From Aptenodytes patagonicus (lineage: Eukaryota; Chordata; Aves; Sphenisciformes; Spheniscidae), in contig NC_134960.1 of NCBI RefSeq assembly GCF_965638725.1, positions 4,094,501 through 4,158,500 of the forward strand: a DNA stretch of 64,000 nucleotides, in the 5' to 3' direction. The notes beneath the pieces are model-generated. The model had not been told where the DNA came from, made no database searches, and saw nothing but the letters and a program-made list of their open reading frames with translations. Below are positions 24,821-37,344 of the stretch, one piece after another. How positions within the stretch are numbered: position 1 is the first letter of the stretch; each line of letters begins with the position of its first letter. The position numbers and the translations under genes are program-made.

Positions 24821-27800
24821 CAGTGGAAGGAAAGAGAAACTCCAACAAATGAAATTCTTTTGACAACACAGTGTTGAAGGAGTAAGTGAGATTTCTGGCA
24901 AAACCACCAGGACTCTGAAGACAAGCTGACTGCTGCAATATTTATTACTTTGCTTTGATGAAACCTCTGACATCAAGGACTTTCTTAGTGACTGATTTTT
25001 GTCAGAATAATGCTGCAGGAACTGGAAGTGACAGATGATTTTTTTGGACATGAAGCCTGTGCATAATGGCATGAGAAAGAGGACATAAAAAAGTCTGCCC
25101 TGAAGCAGCTTAATGTGGCCCAGGAGAAAAGAGCTGTTATCACTGCTTACTGATGTAGTCACAGCAAGCGAAACTGTTACCAAAAACTGGATCCTGAAGT
25201 CAGACAGTTCATCATGGGGCAGAATTTCGAAGAGTTGCGCTCCCTTATCACAGCCAGGTGGAGGTTGGGACTAGCAGGAGGAAATCGGGCTGAGGAATGT
25301 ACCTCCAGAAATGAAATAGAAATTGGCTTTATTGTGTCAGGTCTGTCCCCTGTATTGCAGTACCACAAGACCATATGCAGCAAAAATAAATGTGTTGAAC
25401 TTGACGCACGCTGCTGGGGCTTGTGACAACCGCTGATGCAGAATGCAATATCCCTCTGCTTACTCTTCTCTATTTCTGAGCGCAGGGCATGGAGGCACTG
25501 TGATGTGCCTACAGTGCAGTGACTGTAGCTCTTCACAGAAACACAAAACTTATAGAAAAAATGTTTCCAGACTAGCTGTAGTATCATATATGCTTGTGTG
25601 CAGCCAACTTTTCAAATAGTAGTTAGTACCAAATTAATACAGAGCACCTATGGGAATGTAAAAAAGTTGGGGAATAATTTAAGATGTAGTCTACAGCAGT
25701 GGAGGATATTTTCAAAGTAAGTAATTGTTTAAAATATTAACCACCCTTTTCTCAAGTCCATAGGTCTTTGAGATGGTAGTCTTGGAGAAACCTGCAGATC
25801 AATCTTTGGCTTAGGGGAGATACCTGTTCTGCTTTTGTTCCCATCAAAACATTCCAACTGAAAATCAGAGACAGAGTTACAGTGCTCTGCAGCAGAACTG
25901 CTATTTTTAAACCTAGAGGCCAGTGCGGCAGCAAGAGACCGTAATCTTCTCTGGATATCTCAGTACATTTCTCTGTGCTGTACAAACACACTTTTCTGCT
26001 TTGGTTGCACCTCGTGCAGTGTAATCCTGCTTGCTTTCAGTGGGAACATTGTGAGGTGTATAGTTGGTGTTTATGTATGATGGTGGAAAAAAGGCAAAAT
26101 CTTTTCAGACCCCAAACTACGTATTTATTAAAATCAGATTTTGTTTTGACTTGTCTGATATTGGCTGTACATTGAGATGTGGGCTTTATTCAAGGCATAA
26201 ATCTGCCTGAATAAAAAACAGACCAAAATGCTTTATATTTACTTATATTGTAAGTGCAGAAGAATACCTTCCTGAATGGTAAATACAACTCTTAGCAGCA
26301 TAGGGAAGTACTGTCGCTATCGGGCAATAGATTACTCTGGAATGTGCTGCAACTCCTTTTGTCTTTTTCATTACATAGAAAAGGAAAAATAAGCAACTAC
26401 TAACTCTTGAAACATCTGTATGTGTGAGGCCTTCAGTGGGAATTTATAATTCATACATTCTCAAAGAATGTGACAGGATTTCCAAGTACTGAAATGGCAG
26501 ACACTTAAGATGCTGTAAATTAACCCACATGTGAAACCGACGACTCTGTCATTTCTGTTCATTGACTCATTTCAGTTGAATTGACAAGGCAGGATTTCTC
26601 CCTGGATCTTGGTACGTTACATACACCTGTCAAGCAGAAGCTTCAAGCCAGCCATGGGGGAACATCTTTAAGAGACACTCCTGCAATACCAATGAACTCT
26701 CCATCCATTGGCAGTCTGTTTCTTTAAAAAGATCATCGATTTAAGAACACACTGACCAAACCACTGAGATTTTCACAGAGCATGCTCTAGGGCAGAGTAT
26801 GGTAATATCCGGGTTTGGACCTGCACCTCTTCTTGCACACCCACAAGTGAGGGTAGGTCTCAGCAGAAGTCAAAGGGCACTACCCTGTTGCAAAAGTGGT
26901 GTGTAGAGAGGGCAAGGTCCCCTCCCCAGGCAGTGGCTGGTGTGTTTGCACGAATACATTGGCCTGAGGGAAGCAGTAAGCGTGCTCTGAAGGAAGTCTG
27001 GCTTTCAGTTATATAAAGCTCCAAGTCACTAAGATTTTACAGTAGCTCTCCTGAGTGTTGCTGATATCTCCTAGACAATATTGCAATACTCTGTCCCCAC
27101 TGCTCGGCTAAGACCTGGACATACAGAGTGCAGCTGTGAGCCCTGTTCCCCAGAGCTGCCATGAACAGCCTGCAGGTTGCTCCAAGCAACTGGTCCCCTG
27201 ACTTCTTTCTCCCAAAGACCCCTTTAGTGTCTGGCAACGTTTCAGATGTGAACTTGCCTAACCTACAGCAGGGGATACACCAGGGTTTCAAGGACTCCAT
27301 TTTGTAACTGCTGCTCTAAGTCAGGCTGGCTTTTCCTGGGCATGGGTGCGAGTAACAAGGGCACAGGGAGCTCATGCAAGAGGCTCACGTGTTCAGCTGG
27401 GTCCAGGGGAGACCCCCCTCCTCTCCCCTCCTCTGGAGGTGTGGAGTCACTGGGTCTGCACATGTACATCTCTAAATCCTGTATGCCTGTTCAGGAATGT
27501 GGATACCAGCTCAGCCACGGGCTAATAAAGCAGATGAAGTGTTGCCGTGCGCTTCAGAAAGAACATCTTAACCCCAGCAGGACTGTGCTGACTGCTTTTA
27601 TGCAAAACCTCCTGTTTGCTTTGTACAAGATGGGAGGATTCAGCTGACAGTTTAAACTGGGTTAAAATGTCACTGACTTTTTTTCTTTTTTATTGTATTT
27701 TTGCAGTGTATGCTGGCTCACAAATTTACGAACTATTTTTAAAGGACTCCTTGCAAAAATAAGCATATTTGGGCAGTTTAGATTTGTTCTTAATAAGTGG

Positions 27801-29750
27801 AAAGATTTACTAAAACAGGCCTGATGTGATGACTTGGGAGGGATTATTCACCATTGATACCAATATATTCCAGACAGCCTGAAGAATTAAGCACTCTGGG
27901 TGTTGAAAGCAATCTGAATATCACCTAAAACTTGTGCTGAACGGAGCTCTTGCCTGCAAGGGGTGAGGGTGCCAGGAATCCAGTGCGAGTCAAGGGACTG
28001 CATGGCGGGTGAAGGCAGGTAAGACCTAACTTTGCATTTTTATGTAAGCTTTTCGGATGGTGATGTAGTCAAGCTCTGCAAAGAAATCTGTCCGATAAAG
28101 CTGTGAGGCAAAGCACAGCTTTGATAAATGGTGTGCTTCACAATCGCATTCCTACCAAGTGCTGCTGTCACTCACTAAGCAAATTTACTGTATTTTACTC
28201 TAAAGTGTGTTGGACTCCAGGTGTTAGGAATTTTCCCCTGACCCTCTTATCCTGCTTGCGGTTTCACTTTTCTTTAAGGAAACAAATTTAACCACTTATA
28301 AACAGAATTTGCTAACAGTTTTTAATGACGGTCTCTCAGACGGGAAAGGAATCCCAAGGAACTGCAGACTCTCCCAGCAGATCAGTGCATGCAGGTAGCA
28401 CTAGCATAAGTAGAAGCAGAGTCCTGGCAGGATGGCGCATCCTGTGAGAAGGGCTTCCCAGTGAGATCATTCAGGCATTGATGTGCTGAGAACTAGACAA
28501 AGGGAATGCCAGGAATTATTCCATAGGATGAAGTATGGCCAAAGCTAGCGTTGGTGTAGAATGTTTTTTTGTAAAACAGGCAGGCTCAGTTCCATTTGTT
28601 GTATCTGCTTGTGTAAGTCTAGGTGCTCTGCAGAAGGCAGAGGTGTCAACTTATATCATGTCCATGTCCTGTCTCTGATCGATTTTTCTAAGTGAATATT
28701 TTCCCAGATCACAGTCCATGGACAGCTGGCAAGCAGCATGAAGCTTATTGTCCAGTAGTGCTGGCTTTCTTCCTCATGTCCACCTGTTATAAAGGAATAT
28801 AGACTGTTAAATACCTATTTAAAGGTGAGCTTGGTATACTACTTTTGCTGTAATAGCTACAAGGATGTTATATTATTGTGGATAGAAAGAGAAAAAGCTT
28901 ATTTAATTGCAAGTGAATAGACTCATGCAATGACAGAGCCTTGAAAATCCTTTTTAGACCCAGTGTGGATACTAATTTATTTTATTTATGTTGGAAAGAA
29001 TTCTGTACATACTCAATTCTTTGTCTATGCATGAGCTTGTGTAGGTTTCCTGTTACTCTCTTTGATCAAGTGGTGTTCCCATTCCAGACCACACATGACC
29101 CTCACCATCAGAACAATGGCACAAATCAGACTGACCCTTCAGTTCATCCGACTTTTGCTAAAGTTATTATCAAAAATTACTGACATTCTGCTGGCACTAT
29201 AAAGGTGCACAGATTTACTTCTTTTTATCGTAGCATTTTGCATGTTTTACTATTGAGCAGGTGAAAGCCTATACTTCAAGAATCAGACTTGGATGACTAC
29301 TAAAATATTTCTTTCCCATTAAATGAGTGGGTAATAACAGGCTGCAGAAATGTGAGTTGGAGCATTACTTGGACTTATGACCAAGGCCACTCCAGTTGAC
29401 TGCACCATGAACAAGCTACGTGACAAGGCTGAGGTATCAAACATTTCCAAAATTGCTTCTAGTGGCATTGCTCTTTTTTTATTTTCTTGGCTGCAGAAAT
29501 CAGCAAGTCTGAAGTGTGCCAGACTGAGGTCCAGATCCTTCTGTGATCTGTAGAAGGGTGTTTGCTAAGGAGACTGTAGAAAGTTCCACTTGGCACGTCC
29601 TCTTGTATGGCATAGCTAGCGATCAAAGCACAAATTCCCAAACTAATTTAACATCTTTCCTTCCATAGTTACAAAAAGTGAGAAGAGGTCTTACCCCAGG
29701 AAAGAAGATAAGTTCTTTAAACCAAAAAGCATGGATTATTGTTATTATTT

Positions 29751-29760
29751 GGGGGGGGGG
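29751..29760. repeat. G10 homopolymer
   Basis: Ten G in a row after a TTATTATT stretch; a rare isolated G run in AT-rich DNA. Confidence 0.95.
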
Positions 29761-31999
29761 CGGAATGGGACAGGACTAGTGTGTTTCTGAGGAGTAATTC
29801 AAAGATGGCTTGACTACAATGACTAAGAGCTAACTGCAAGATAGAAAGCACTTTGACATAATTTGTTTTATTTCTATTTTTCTCTATGAGATAGTCACCT
29901 TTGAAACCAAGACCTGGAAAGTTTCAGCTAGGGAAATGGTGCCAATTCCAAGTCTGGAATCTCCCTTCTACTACACACACATTTCCCCCTGTTCCAAGTT
30001 AGGGGCTTGCTTGGGCTCCCCAACAGCTAAACACTAGCCAGGAAGGTTGGGATCCAGATGCCTATTTGGATTACACACAGTTATTGTCATCACTATACAA
30101 TATACAAGGATGTTGAGATCCCAATTTACAGTCTGGAGGGGCAGGTACAGCTGATGTAATTTTATGCTAAGCCCCCATTCCCAGTGTTCCCTGTTGGCAA
30201 TGCAGTCTCATGTTGTGTGGTGGAAGACAGGCCACCAGGGTCAGGACCTTTGTGTGTAGGTGTGTAAGGACTCCCCCTCTGGGAACTAAACACTTCAGTG
30301 GGAGTTGGGTCTGGCCATAATCCTTGGATCTTCCTCTCTCCTTCTCTCGTGAACATTAAAAAACTTTATTAGCTTTGCTTACCAGCCAAATTACTTTATT
30401 TTACATTATTTCTTCATAAGAAGTTATTTCGCTTAGAAGATCTGATTCACATTTGTCCACTATGTAAAGCATCTCAAAAGGGAAGTAAATTGTACAGCTA
30501 TTTTAAAGTCCCTGGTGGTAAGAGACAATCAGCCTCTTCCCTCTGCCCCAGTCCTTAGGTATTTCTGCAACCACTTCACTGCAGGAAAATGAATTGGCTA
30601 GATCCATATGAAGCATTTCTAGCAGGGAAAACCACACTCAGCTGAAAGATACATTTTAGCCTTTTGGAAATAGTTTCAACTTTCAAGATAACTATTCCTT
30701 TGAGGGGCTCTAACTATAAATCCCAGAGTGCCCGCAAGCAGTTGGGTAGCAGCCAAAAATGCCAAGTCAGAGGAAAATAATTGTTTTCAAATGGTGACAA
30801 ACCTGCAAGGCCGGCAGAGAACAGAGGAACTGTGTTGCTGAATGGAGATAGCCATGTAACTCAGGACTGTGAGTTCTGTACACTAAACAGAGCCTAACAT
30901 CACCACAGGGTGTTTAGCTGCTGCACACGCAGAAGGCAACTGGTCTGCACTGGTCTAACTCACAGGGCAGAAATGATATTGAAGGAGAATCTAAAGACAT
31001 CGGGCTTAGACAGAGTGTGCGCTGCTAATGCTTTGGCTTGTTCTGTTTTTGTTTCCCAGAGGTGAAGAAATGACAGGTTTTGTATTTTTAAAATTATTGC
31101 AATGAAAATAATTTGACAGCTTGGTCTGGAGATTTCTGTGTCATTATGAAATGTTGTTTGAAATTGTGCAAAGCAATACAATAATTATACAGTCAAGCAT
31201 GTTTAAGGATGAACGATACTTGGAGTGGAGGCTGGGAGTTTGCCACCGGTGTTGGTCTGGATTCCTTCGTACCCTGGACAGATACCTACACAGTGTGGGA
31301 ACATGCTGCGAGGGGTGCCGAAGCTTCAGGAACAGCATTGCTTTTGAAACTGCAGTTGCAAGTCATGTGGAATCAGCTTGAGGGAGCCTGGTGATTACTT
31401 TCTAAGGATATCTACATATAAAAAAAAAGTATGCCTGGTGGTATAAATCAGCATAGCTCTGCTGACTGCAGCATAGCTGCATCCATCTACTCCAGCTGAG
31501 GATCTGGACAAAAGTACTTAGGCAACACAGAGGACTGAAAACTACCAGAACACCTTTAAAGCTAATGTGCCAGCAACCAAGAGAGGCATTCAGCGGTGTG
31601 GAGTAGACTTCTTTCATCTGTGGCAGTTAAAGCAAAAAGTGAACTTTAGATTCTCACAATTTTACTGCATCTGTTAAAGCAGTATTGGCTTTCAACAATG
31701 AAATGAGTATTCAGGCCAAGTGCCTCTGCAGAATTTCGGGCACTCCATGAACGGATAAAATTTCAATTGCAGAAACAAGAGAAAGTACCAGACACAAATG
31801 CACCACGTATTACATTTAAGGAAAGACAGTGAAGTGGGCAGGTTATACCGTGGGAATAGGCAGCAGCTGGTGGCTGACCCTGGTGTTATGACTAAATCAC
31901 CGATGAGGCCACAAAAAATTAAGAAAATTAGTAAGTAAGAGCAGCCCCTGCCTTTAAGAAATCCAGAAGGGCTGGTCTGCGGGCTAGCAGCAGGGAACC

Positions 32000-32680
32000 G
32001 CTAAGATCTGGGCTTGGGCTCCAAGCCGGGTCCCTTGTTCCCAGGCAGACAGAGTTGGCAGCAGCCCGTATCACTCTCTGGTGGCCCCTCAGGCCAGAAA
32101 GAGGAGGTATATTGGCAGCCCAGCAAGGGAATGGCAGCCAGCTCCCCTTGCCAGAAATCAGGTTGCTACACTGGCGGTGAGAAAAAGGCTAAAGCAGGGC
32201 CTCTTCAGTGCAGGAGGCATGGGGCTTGCAAGGAGATGCACAGAAAAGACCTGCGACCGTGCCATTGGGATATGCGGCTTGAAAAGCCCAGGCCAGGTGG
32301 GACTCACCAGTCAGACGCCTGCACTGTCCTTCGGCGAGAAGTCCTGGGAGCCAGGCACTGCCGGGCCGTCCTTCCTGGCTGGCTGGCGTGCGGCAGAGCC
32401 GGGCGCTGGTGTGGCCTCAGAAGTGACTCACTCTCCCACCTGGCCAAAACTCTTTGGGGCGCAGCGTGGAGATTTCCTGAAGACATCTGTGCTTCAGCAG
32501 CTCCTGGGTCTGGAAGAGGCTGCAGATCTGGTTTCCCCATGCACGGGGCTCTCTGCATATGTCTTTTCTCTTTCCACTGCTGTTCTGGACAGGCCTCCTG
32601 TTCATCCTTTCACTTCATTAAAAAGGCCTCGGCCCCTCCTCCAGCATCTTAAACGACAGTGCTGGGAAAGTCAGCAGTGA
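32000..32680 (+). other. GC-rich block with overlapping unassigned ORFs
   Basis: This block is clearly more GC-rich than its flanks. It holds the window's longest open frame (32014-32652, 212 codons) and, in another plus frame, one of 199 codons (32081-32680). Both translations are dominated by Trp, Cys, Arg, Gly, Pro and Ser and show no domain, signal peptide or repeat. Simultaneous openness in two plus frames, plus an 84-codon frame on the other strand, points to composition rather than selection. CpG is depleted (about 20 in 650 bp), so it is not a CpG island. It could be a non-coding exon or old repeat. Confidence 0.35.
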
Positions 32681-35600
32681 CAGGAGTGACAGGCAGAACT
32701 GGAGTAACTACTGCACTCTTTTACTTAAAGCCCCTGCAATTACCTTCTTTCTAGGTGGGAATCTCTCTCAGTGATTATCTGGCTCTTCTGATTTTCATCA
32801 GCTGGAGAGCTGCATCTTTAGGATTATCCTCTGAGCATTCTTGCCTACCCCTTAATGTCACAGGCTTTGGCCAGTTAGCCCAGTTATAGCTTCTCTCAAT
32901 TCCAGCCTCATCCTCCTGCAAGAGTAACTCGCAAATAAAGTGAAGTGGGAGTTGCCATGTTAATGTGCTTTCCTCGAGCCCTCAGGGAAAGATCCTGAAC
33001 ATGATTTCTTCCGCTTGGATGGAAAGAGGAATTTCTGTTAGAGCCTCCATGAAATTACAGTCTTCTTTTTTTATGAAATGTAAAACAAAGTAAATATTAC
33101 CTTAGAGTCTCTTATTCGTGTTGCAATAAAATGAGACACTTCCTTGGAAATAAGTTTTAAGACACAAGTCTTGTAATGTTCATATTTATTGGAGTGGAGT
33201 TCACAGCTGACCTGAGGTCTGGAGGGTTTGGAAGCAATAGTCTATGTGAACTTCCAATTCTTTCTCTCCTTCTCCAGCACATGAGGGGCAAAACTGGTCA
33301 GTTATTCAGAGACTTCCCCACCCTTCGTAAGCTCGTGTGCTCATATATCTCTCATGGTACATAAAGAATGACATATTGCAGTGAATCTGCTGAGAATAGC
33401 TTGTAAAATACATCATTATATGAATCAGCCTCATTAGAAGTCTCCTCTCATGATTTAAAACAGACACAGTACTTGCAGGAGTGGAAACCAGTGTGATTTT
33501 TTTTTCTCTCCTGCTGGCATGTTGTGCTCAACCAAACGTTGAAACAGAAGAAAATAATTCTCTGAACTCAAGGCCAGAAGTAGAAAGCAAGTTCTGCATT
33601 ACCCTGATGCCTCTCTGGCATAATTAAGGTCTTGGGTGTTTCCCTGGATATACAACTTCCCAGCTTCATTAATACATTATTATGTCGCTCTTCTAAACAG
33701 CACAAAGCTGCATTCTTTGCATACTCCAAATCCCCCTGACTCAGGACCCTATAACACCTCACATTCAGCATCCTTAGCCATTCCAGGCTTTTCTCCCACA
33801 GCTGCTGCTGTGTTTATGAAGGGGATTATACGACATGGTGCCTGTGATAGCAGGAGACAAGGCTCAGCGACCCAGGAGGCCTCTCTCAGTCCTATTTTAT
33901 GCAAGAACTGCTGCACCAGGTGCCACGGCTGCATGACTCAGACCTTGTTCAAATTGCTTGTATGCTGGTGGAACCACTTGCCAAGGAACTCAATGAAGTT
34001 AGTGTTTTACCTTAGACAAGACTACAGCAGATGTGATCCAAATGACACACCATGGATTGCAGCAGCTCTGGGCTAGTGGCCATGTCATGCAGGACTCATG
34101 CTAGAAAAGGGATGGCTCTTTGCTCCGAGGCAATGAAATAAACTCTTTCACTCCCATTTGCCCTGTGCATATTGTAGAGCTCACTGACAAACTGCAAGTA
34201 CAGCAACTTTTTATTGTTTCTCTCTTGTCACTTCAGCATCAGAGAATGTAGTATTTCTTGCTGTTATTTCTTTTAAATCATGCCAACACACACCCTCCAC
34301 ACTATGTTTTGGCTTATAAGCCTCTGGCTGCACTTTTCTGAATCACACTGATTTTTTAATTAACTGTGATAAGTAGAATCGCTCAAGCTATCCTCGGTTG
34401 TTCTGGTCTCCTAATGCTTCCAACCATGTAACCCCCAATCTCTCCCTGGTTTGCTCTGCATTGTGGGCTTGTCACCAAAGAGTCTTGTTGGCTGAACACT
34501 GCAGTATGTTTCTGTCTCCCACCCAAGATTTTGGGCCATGGGCATTACCAGAAGCCTTGTCACAACCAAGACATCATGCCTTTGCAGGCAAGCTGTATTT
34601 ATCTTGAGCTTACTTGTTTACTAGACTCTGCTTTGACTTCTGCAGAAGTAGGTCAGCACGTGCAGTCTGCATGAGTTTTACTCACAGAGGTGATAAGCAG
34701 CTTCTGCTCAGCTCACGTACGCTCCACAGAAAGCACCACAGGCTCTGCTTGTACCCACAGGCTTTAGAAACTGCCCTTATATCCTGCAGTATCCCCAGGC
34801 TGCTCTTGAACCTGCAGTGCCTTCAGTGGCTGAAAACACAACCATGTTCATCCCCCTGGGTGCATCTGTAGGCTGGCTTTCAATACCAGGTTTAGCTGGA
34901 GGTAATGGGCCTGCTAGGATGGTCAGAAGCTCCACTGCCGTGGAGAGACAGTGGCTGGGAGTCCAGCAGCTGCAGTAGGGAAGGAAGGCCTTTAGTCTCT
35001 CTCGTGCTCTGGACAACTGCTACTTTTTTGTCAGTAGCAAATACAAATCCCTGATTTTCCTTCTGCTGTAGTTCGGCTGTTCTAGCTAGTGATCAATGGA
35101 TGGTGCCAAGGATTCAGCATAGTCTGAAGATGAAGTGTTTGCAAAACCCCACATACTCTTGTGCAACTGCACCTCAGTCAGGTGGTGGCATTTCGAGGCG
35201 TAGAACAAGCAAATTTCCTCTCTATTTCTAGACTTGATCATCCTTTCTCACATATTTGCCTTACTTGTTGTGATTTGGGGGAATTCTTTTTACTAGCAAT
35301 TCACATAACCTTTGTATCACTGCTGGTTTTGCCACTGACAGAAGTGGGTTTACTTTTCTTTATCACTCACTTTGTTTATCAATAACTATTTTACAAGACC
35401 TGTTGCGTTTTAGTTGTGATTTATGCCTCGGGACTGGGCATCCCTTGCAATGCAAGTCTTGCCTCCCGCCCCTCGGATTTGATGGGGAGGATCTGGTTCC
35501 CAAAGCTGGGATTTCACAGCTGTGGTCTGACTGGCTTCCTATCAGCACATACAAAAGAAGTGAGCACACAGCAACAGCTAAATACCCACTTCAAACTTCA

Positions 35601-37329
35601 GGCTTCTCAGCTGGAACAACTGTTGCGGTTTGAAGTTGTTTTGTTAACTTCTTTGGCTAATTGTTAACATCTGCATCTCACCACCCTTCCTTGCGTCTCA
35701 AGCTACTTCCAGATAGATCGGATAGATAATACTGTGGCAGATCTCAGTTTTTGTATTAGTGATATATTGTTACGCTTTCGGAAAATGGTATGGGAACTGG
35801 GGGCCGTCTTCAAATAATGCCTCCTTTATAAAGGTTTCTTTCACACAGTTGCAGAAACAAGCCCAGAGACACTAATAAAACCTCATGCTATTCATTTGGC
35901 ATTCCTCTCGTGATCGTGTTCAGATAAAAGAACTTTTGATTTCACACTTTTTTCCTCTGTTTTTCCCTACCACACTTTCTAAGTTTGAAATTTACATTTG
36001 GGCTTTAAAATATTGGAATTAGCTTTTATTCTTCATTAGTTTTCATTTTCTTTGTATTACAATAGATGAATCAGGAACTGGTATACGTGATATTTTAGTA
36101 AATAAAATCCTTGTATTCAGGATTACTCTTGAAGTCTGGTAACACACAGTGACACCATATAGGTCCCAAGGAGACATTATGGTTGTAATGGAAATATCAT
36201 ATATCTCATATCCCAGGTCTGATATATCAGCTCAGCAATAAAAAGAAACAGGATATTTGCAACTATATTTTAACAGGGATTTTGCTGTTACCATGAGAAC
36301 ATGGATTACTTAGAAATTTTGGTGAGAAATCTCTTTAATGGTTTCATCAATGTCTAACCCCAGGAGATTTCAGTTCTTTTACTTCTATTGAAATAGCTAT
36401 TAATGCGGTGAAAATCAGAAACGTATGAGTGTGTTTCATCAGTGTCTTACTGTACATCTCAGACTAAGGTCTCAGTACAGGTCAGATGGTCCCTTCTATC
36501 GTGTTTCAGGATTCCCAAGATCAGATCTGGGTTATGCCTAGAGACACATGTCCACTACGAACTCTCCACGGCTTGACGTCTTTCCAGTTTTGGCTGGGGA
36601 GAGGTTCCCTCCTCCACCTCCTTCTTGCTGTAGGGATGGTTAGTGCTGTTACTGAGCAAGGCCTTGAGACGTCTGCAGGCCCTGTGATTGTGCAGGGAAC
36701 TGATGTAAGCCAAGACTCAAAGGCTTGATGTTGCTCAGCCAGCCAGGAGAACCTCATGAATTTCCTTGTAAAAGGAATTTCTTAGGATTCAAGGAGACTT
36801 GTGTTACATAATCCTTTGAAAACAGTATTTGACACAGGATAGGGCTATCCCCTTTACGAAGTCCCCAACAGAACCTGCAGGATGCCATGAGAACTATTAT
36901 TATTGCAATTCTTTTATTTTGTGCCATTTCAGCACCACTAGCATCTACAAACGAAGTTAGATAAAATCCCAAATACAGATCTCTCATAACTTCACCTAAT
37001 GCAAGCTCAACACATTTGGTCTTAATCTGGGTGCCTGGACTGGGATGAGTTCTGCAGGGCTGTAATAAAATAAATATTTTCCTGCACTGAGAATGGCTCA
37101 GCGAAAGGTTCAATGTCAGGTCAGCACAGCAAGCCCTTTAACCATGTTTTGCTAGACATGGACCATGTCTTCACCTAAGAAATGGTCACAGCTCCATAGG
37201 GGCTGGTGGAGTGGAAGTGGTTTAAATCATTCACCTCTTGCTCATTTAAAATGTTGGATTTGATCAACATTTGAGGAAAGCTGGGCAGCAGGTACGGACC
37301 CAGCTTCCAGAAATAAAAATGTTTCCACC

Positions 37330-37344
37330 AAAAAAAAAAAAAAA
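37330..37344. repeat. A15 homopolymer
   Basis: Uninterrupted A run after CCACC; no gene-like sequence or AATAAA signal closely upstream except AAATAAAAATG about 20 bp before. Confidence 0.95.

Larger units (their letters stand above)
9904..31999. other. Gene-free AT-rich DNA (desert, middle)
   Basis: No recognisable coding exon was found; open frames reach only 139 codons and none has a known motif. The DNA includes a T26 run, a 47-nt homopurine run, a TATA/CATA-rich low-complexity patch near 12.0 kb, a 17-bp two-part hairpin at 13.6 kb, and homeodomain-type AT-rich segments around 16.4-16.8 kb. A moderately GC-rich interval at 17.43-17.82 kb interrupts the AT-rich background. A segment at 22.19-22.34 kb has the composition of a conserved enhancer, but conservation cannot be tested here. 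Confidence 0.65.

Noticed and set aside
32014..32652. 212-codon open frame as a real protein
   Set aside because: It overlaps a 199-codon frame in another phase within a GC-rich block, has biased composition and no recognisable domain. It is kept only as an unassigned block.
36484..36502. CR1 3' end suggested by TCAGATGGTCCCTTCTA
   Set aside because: The wording is CR1-like over fewer than 20 bases, with no tandem terminal repeats, so a mobile element cannot be supported.
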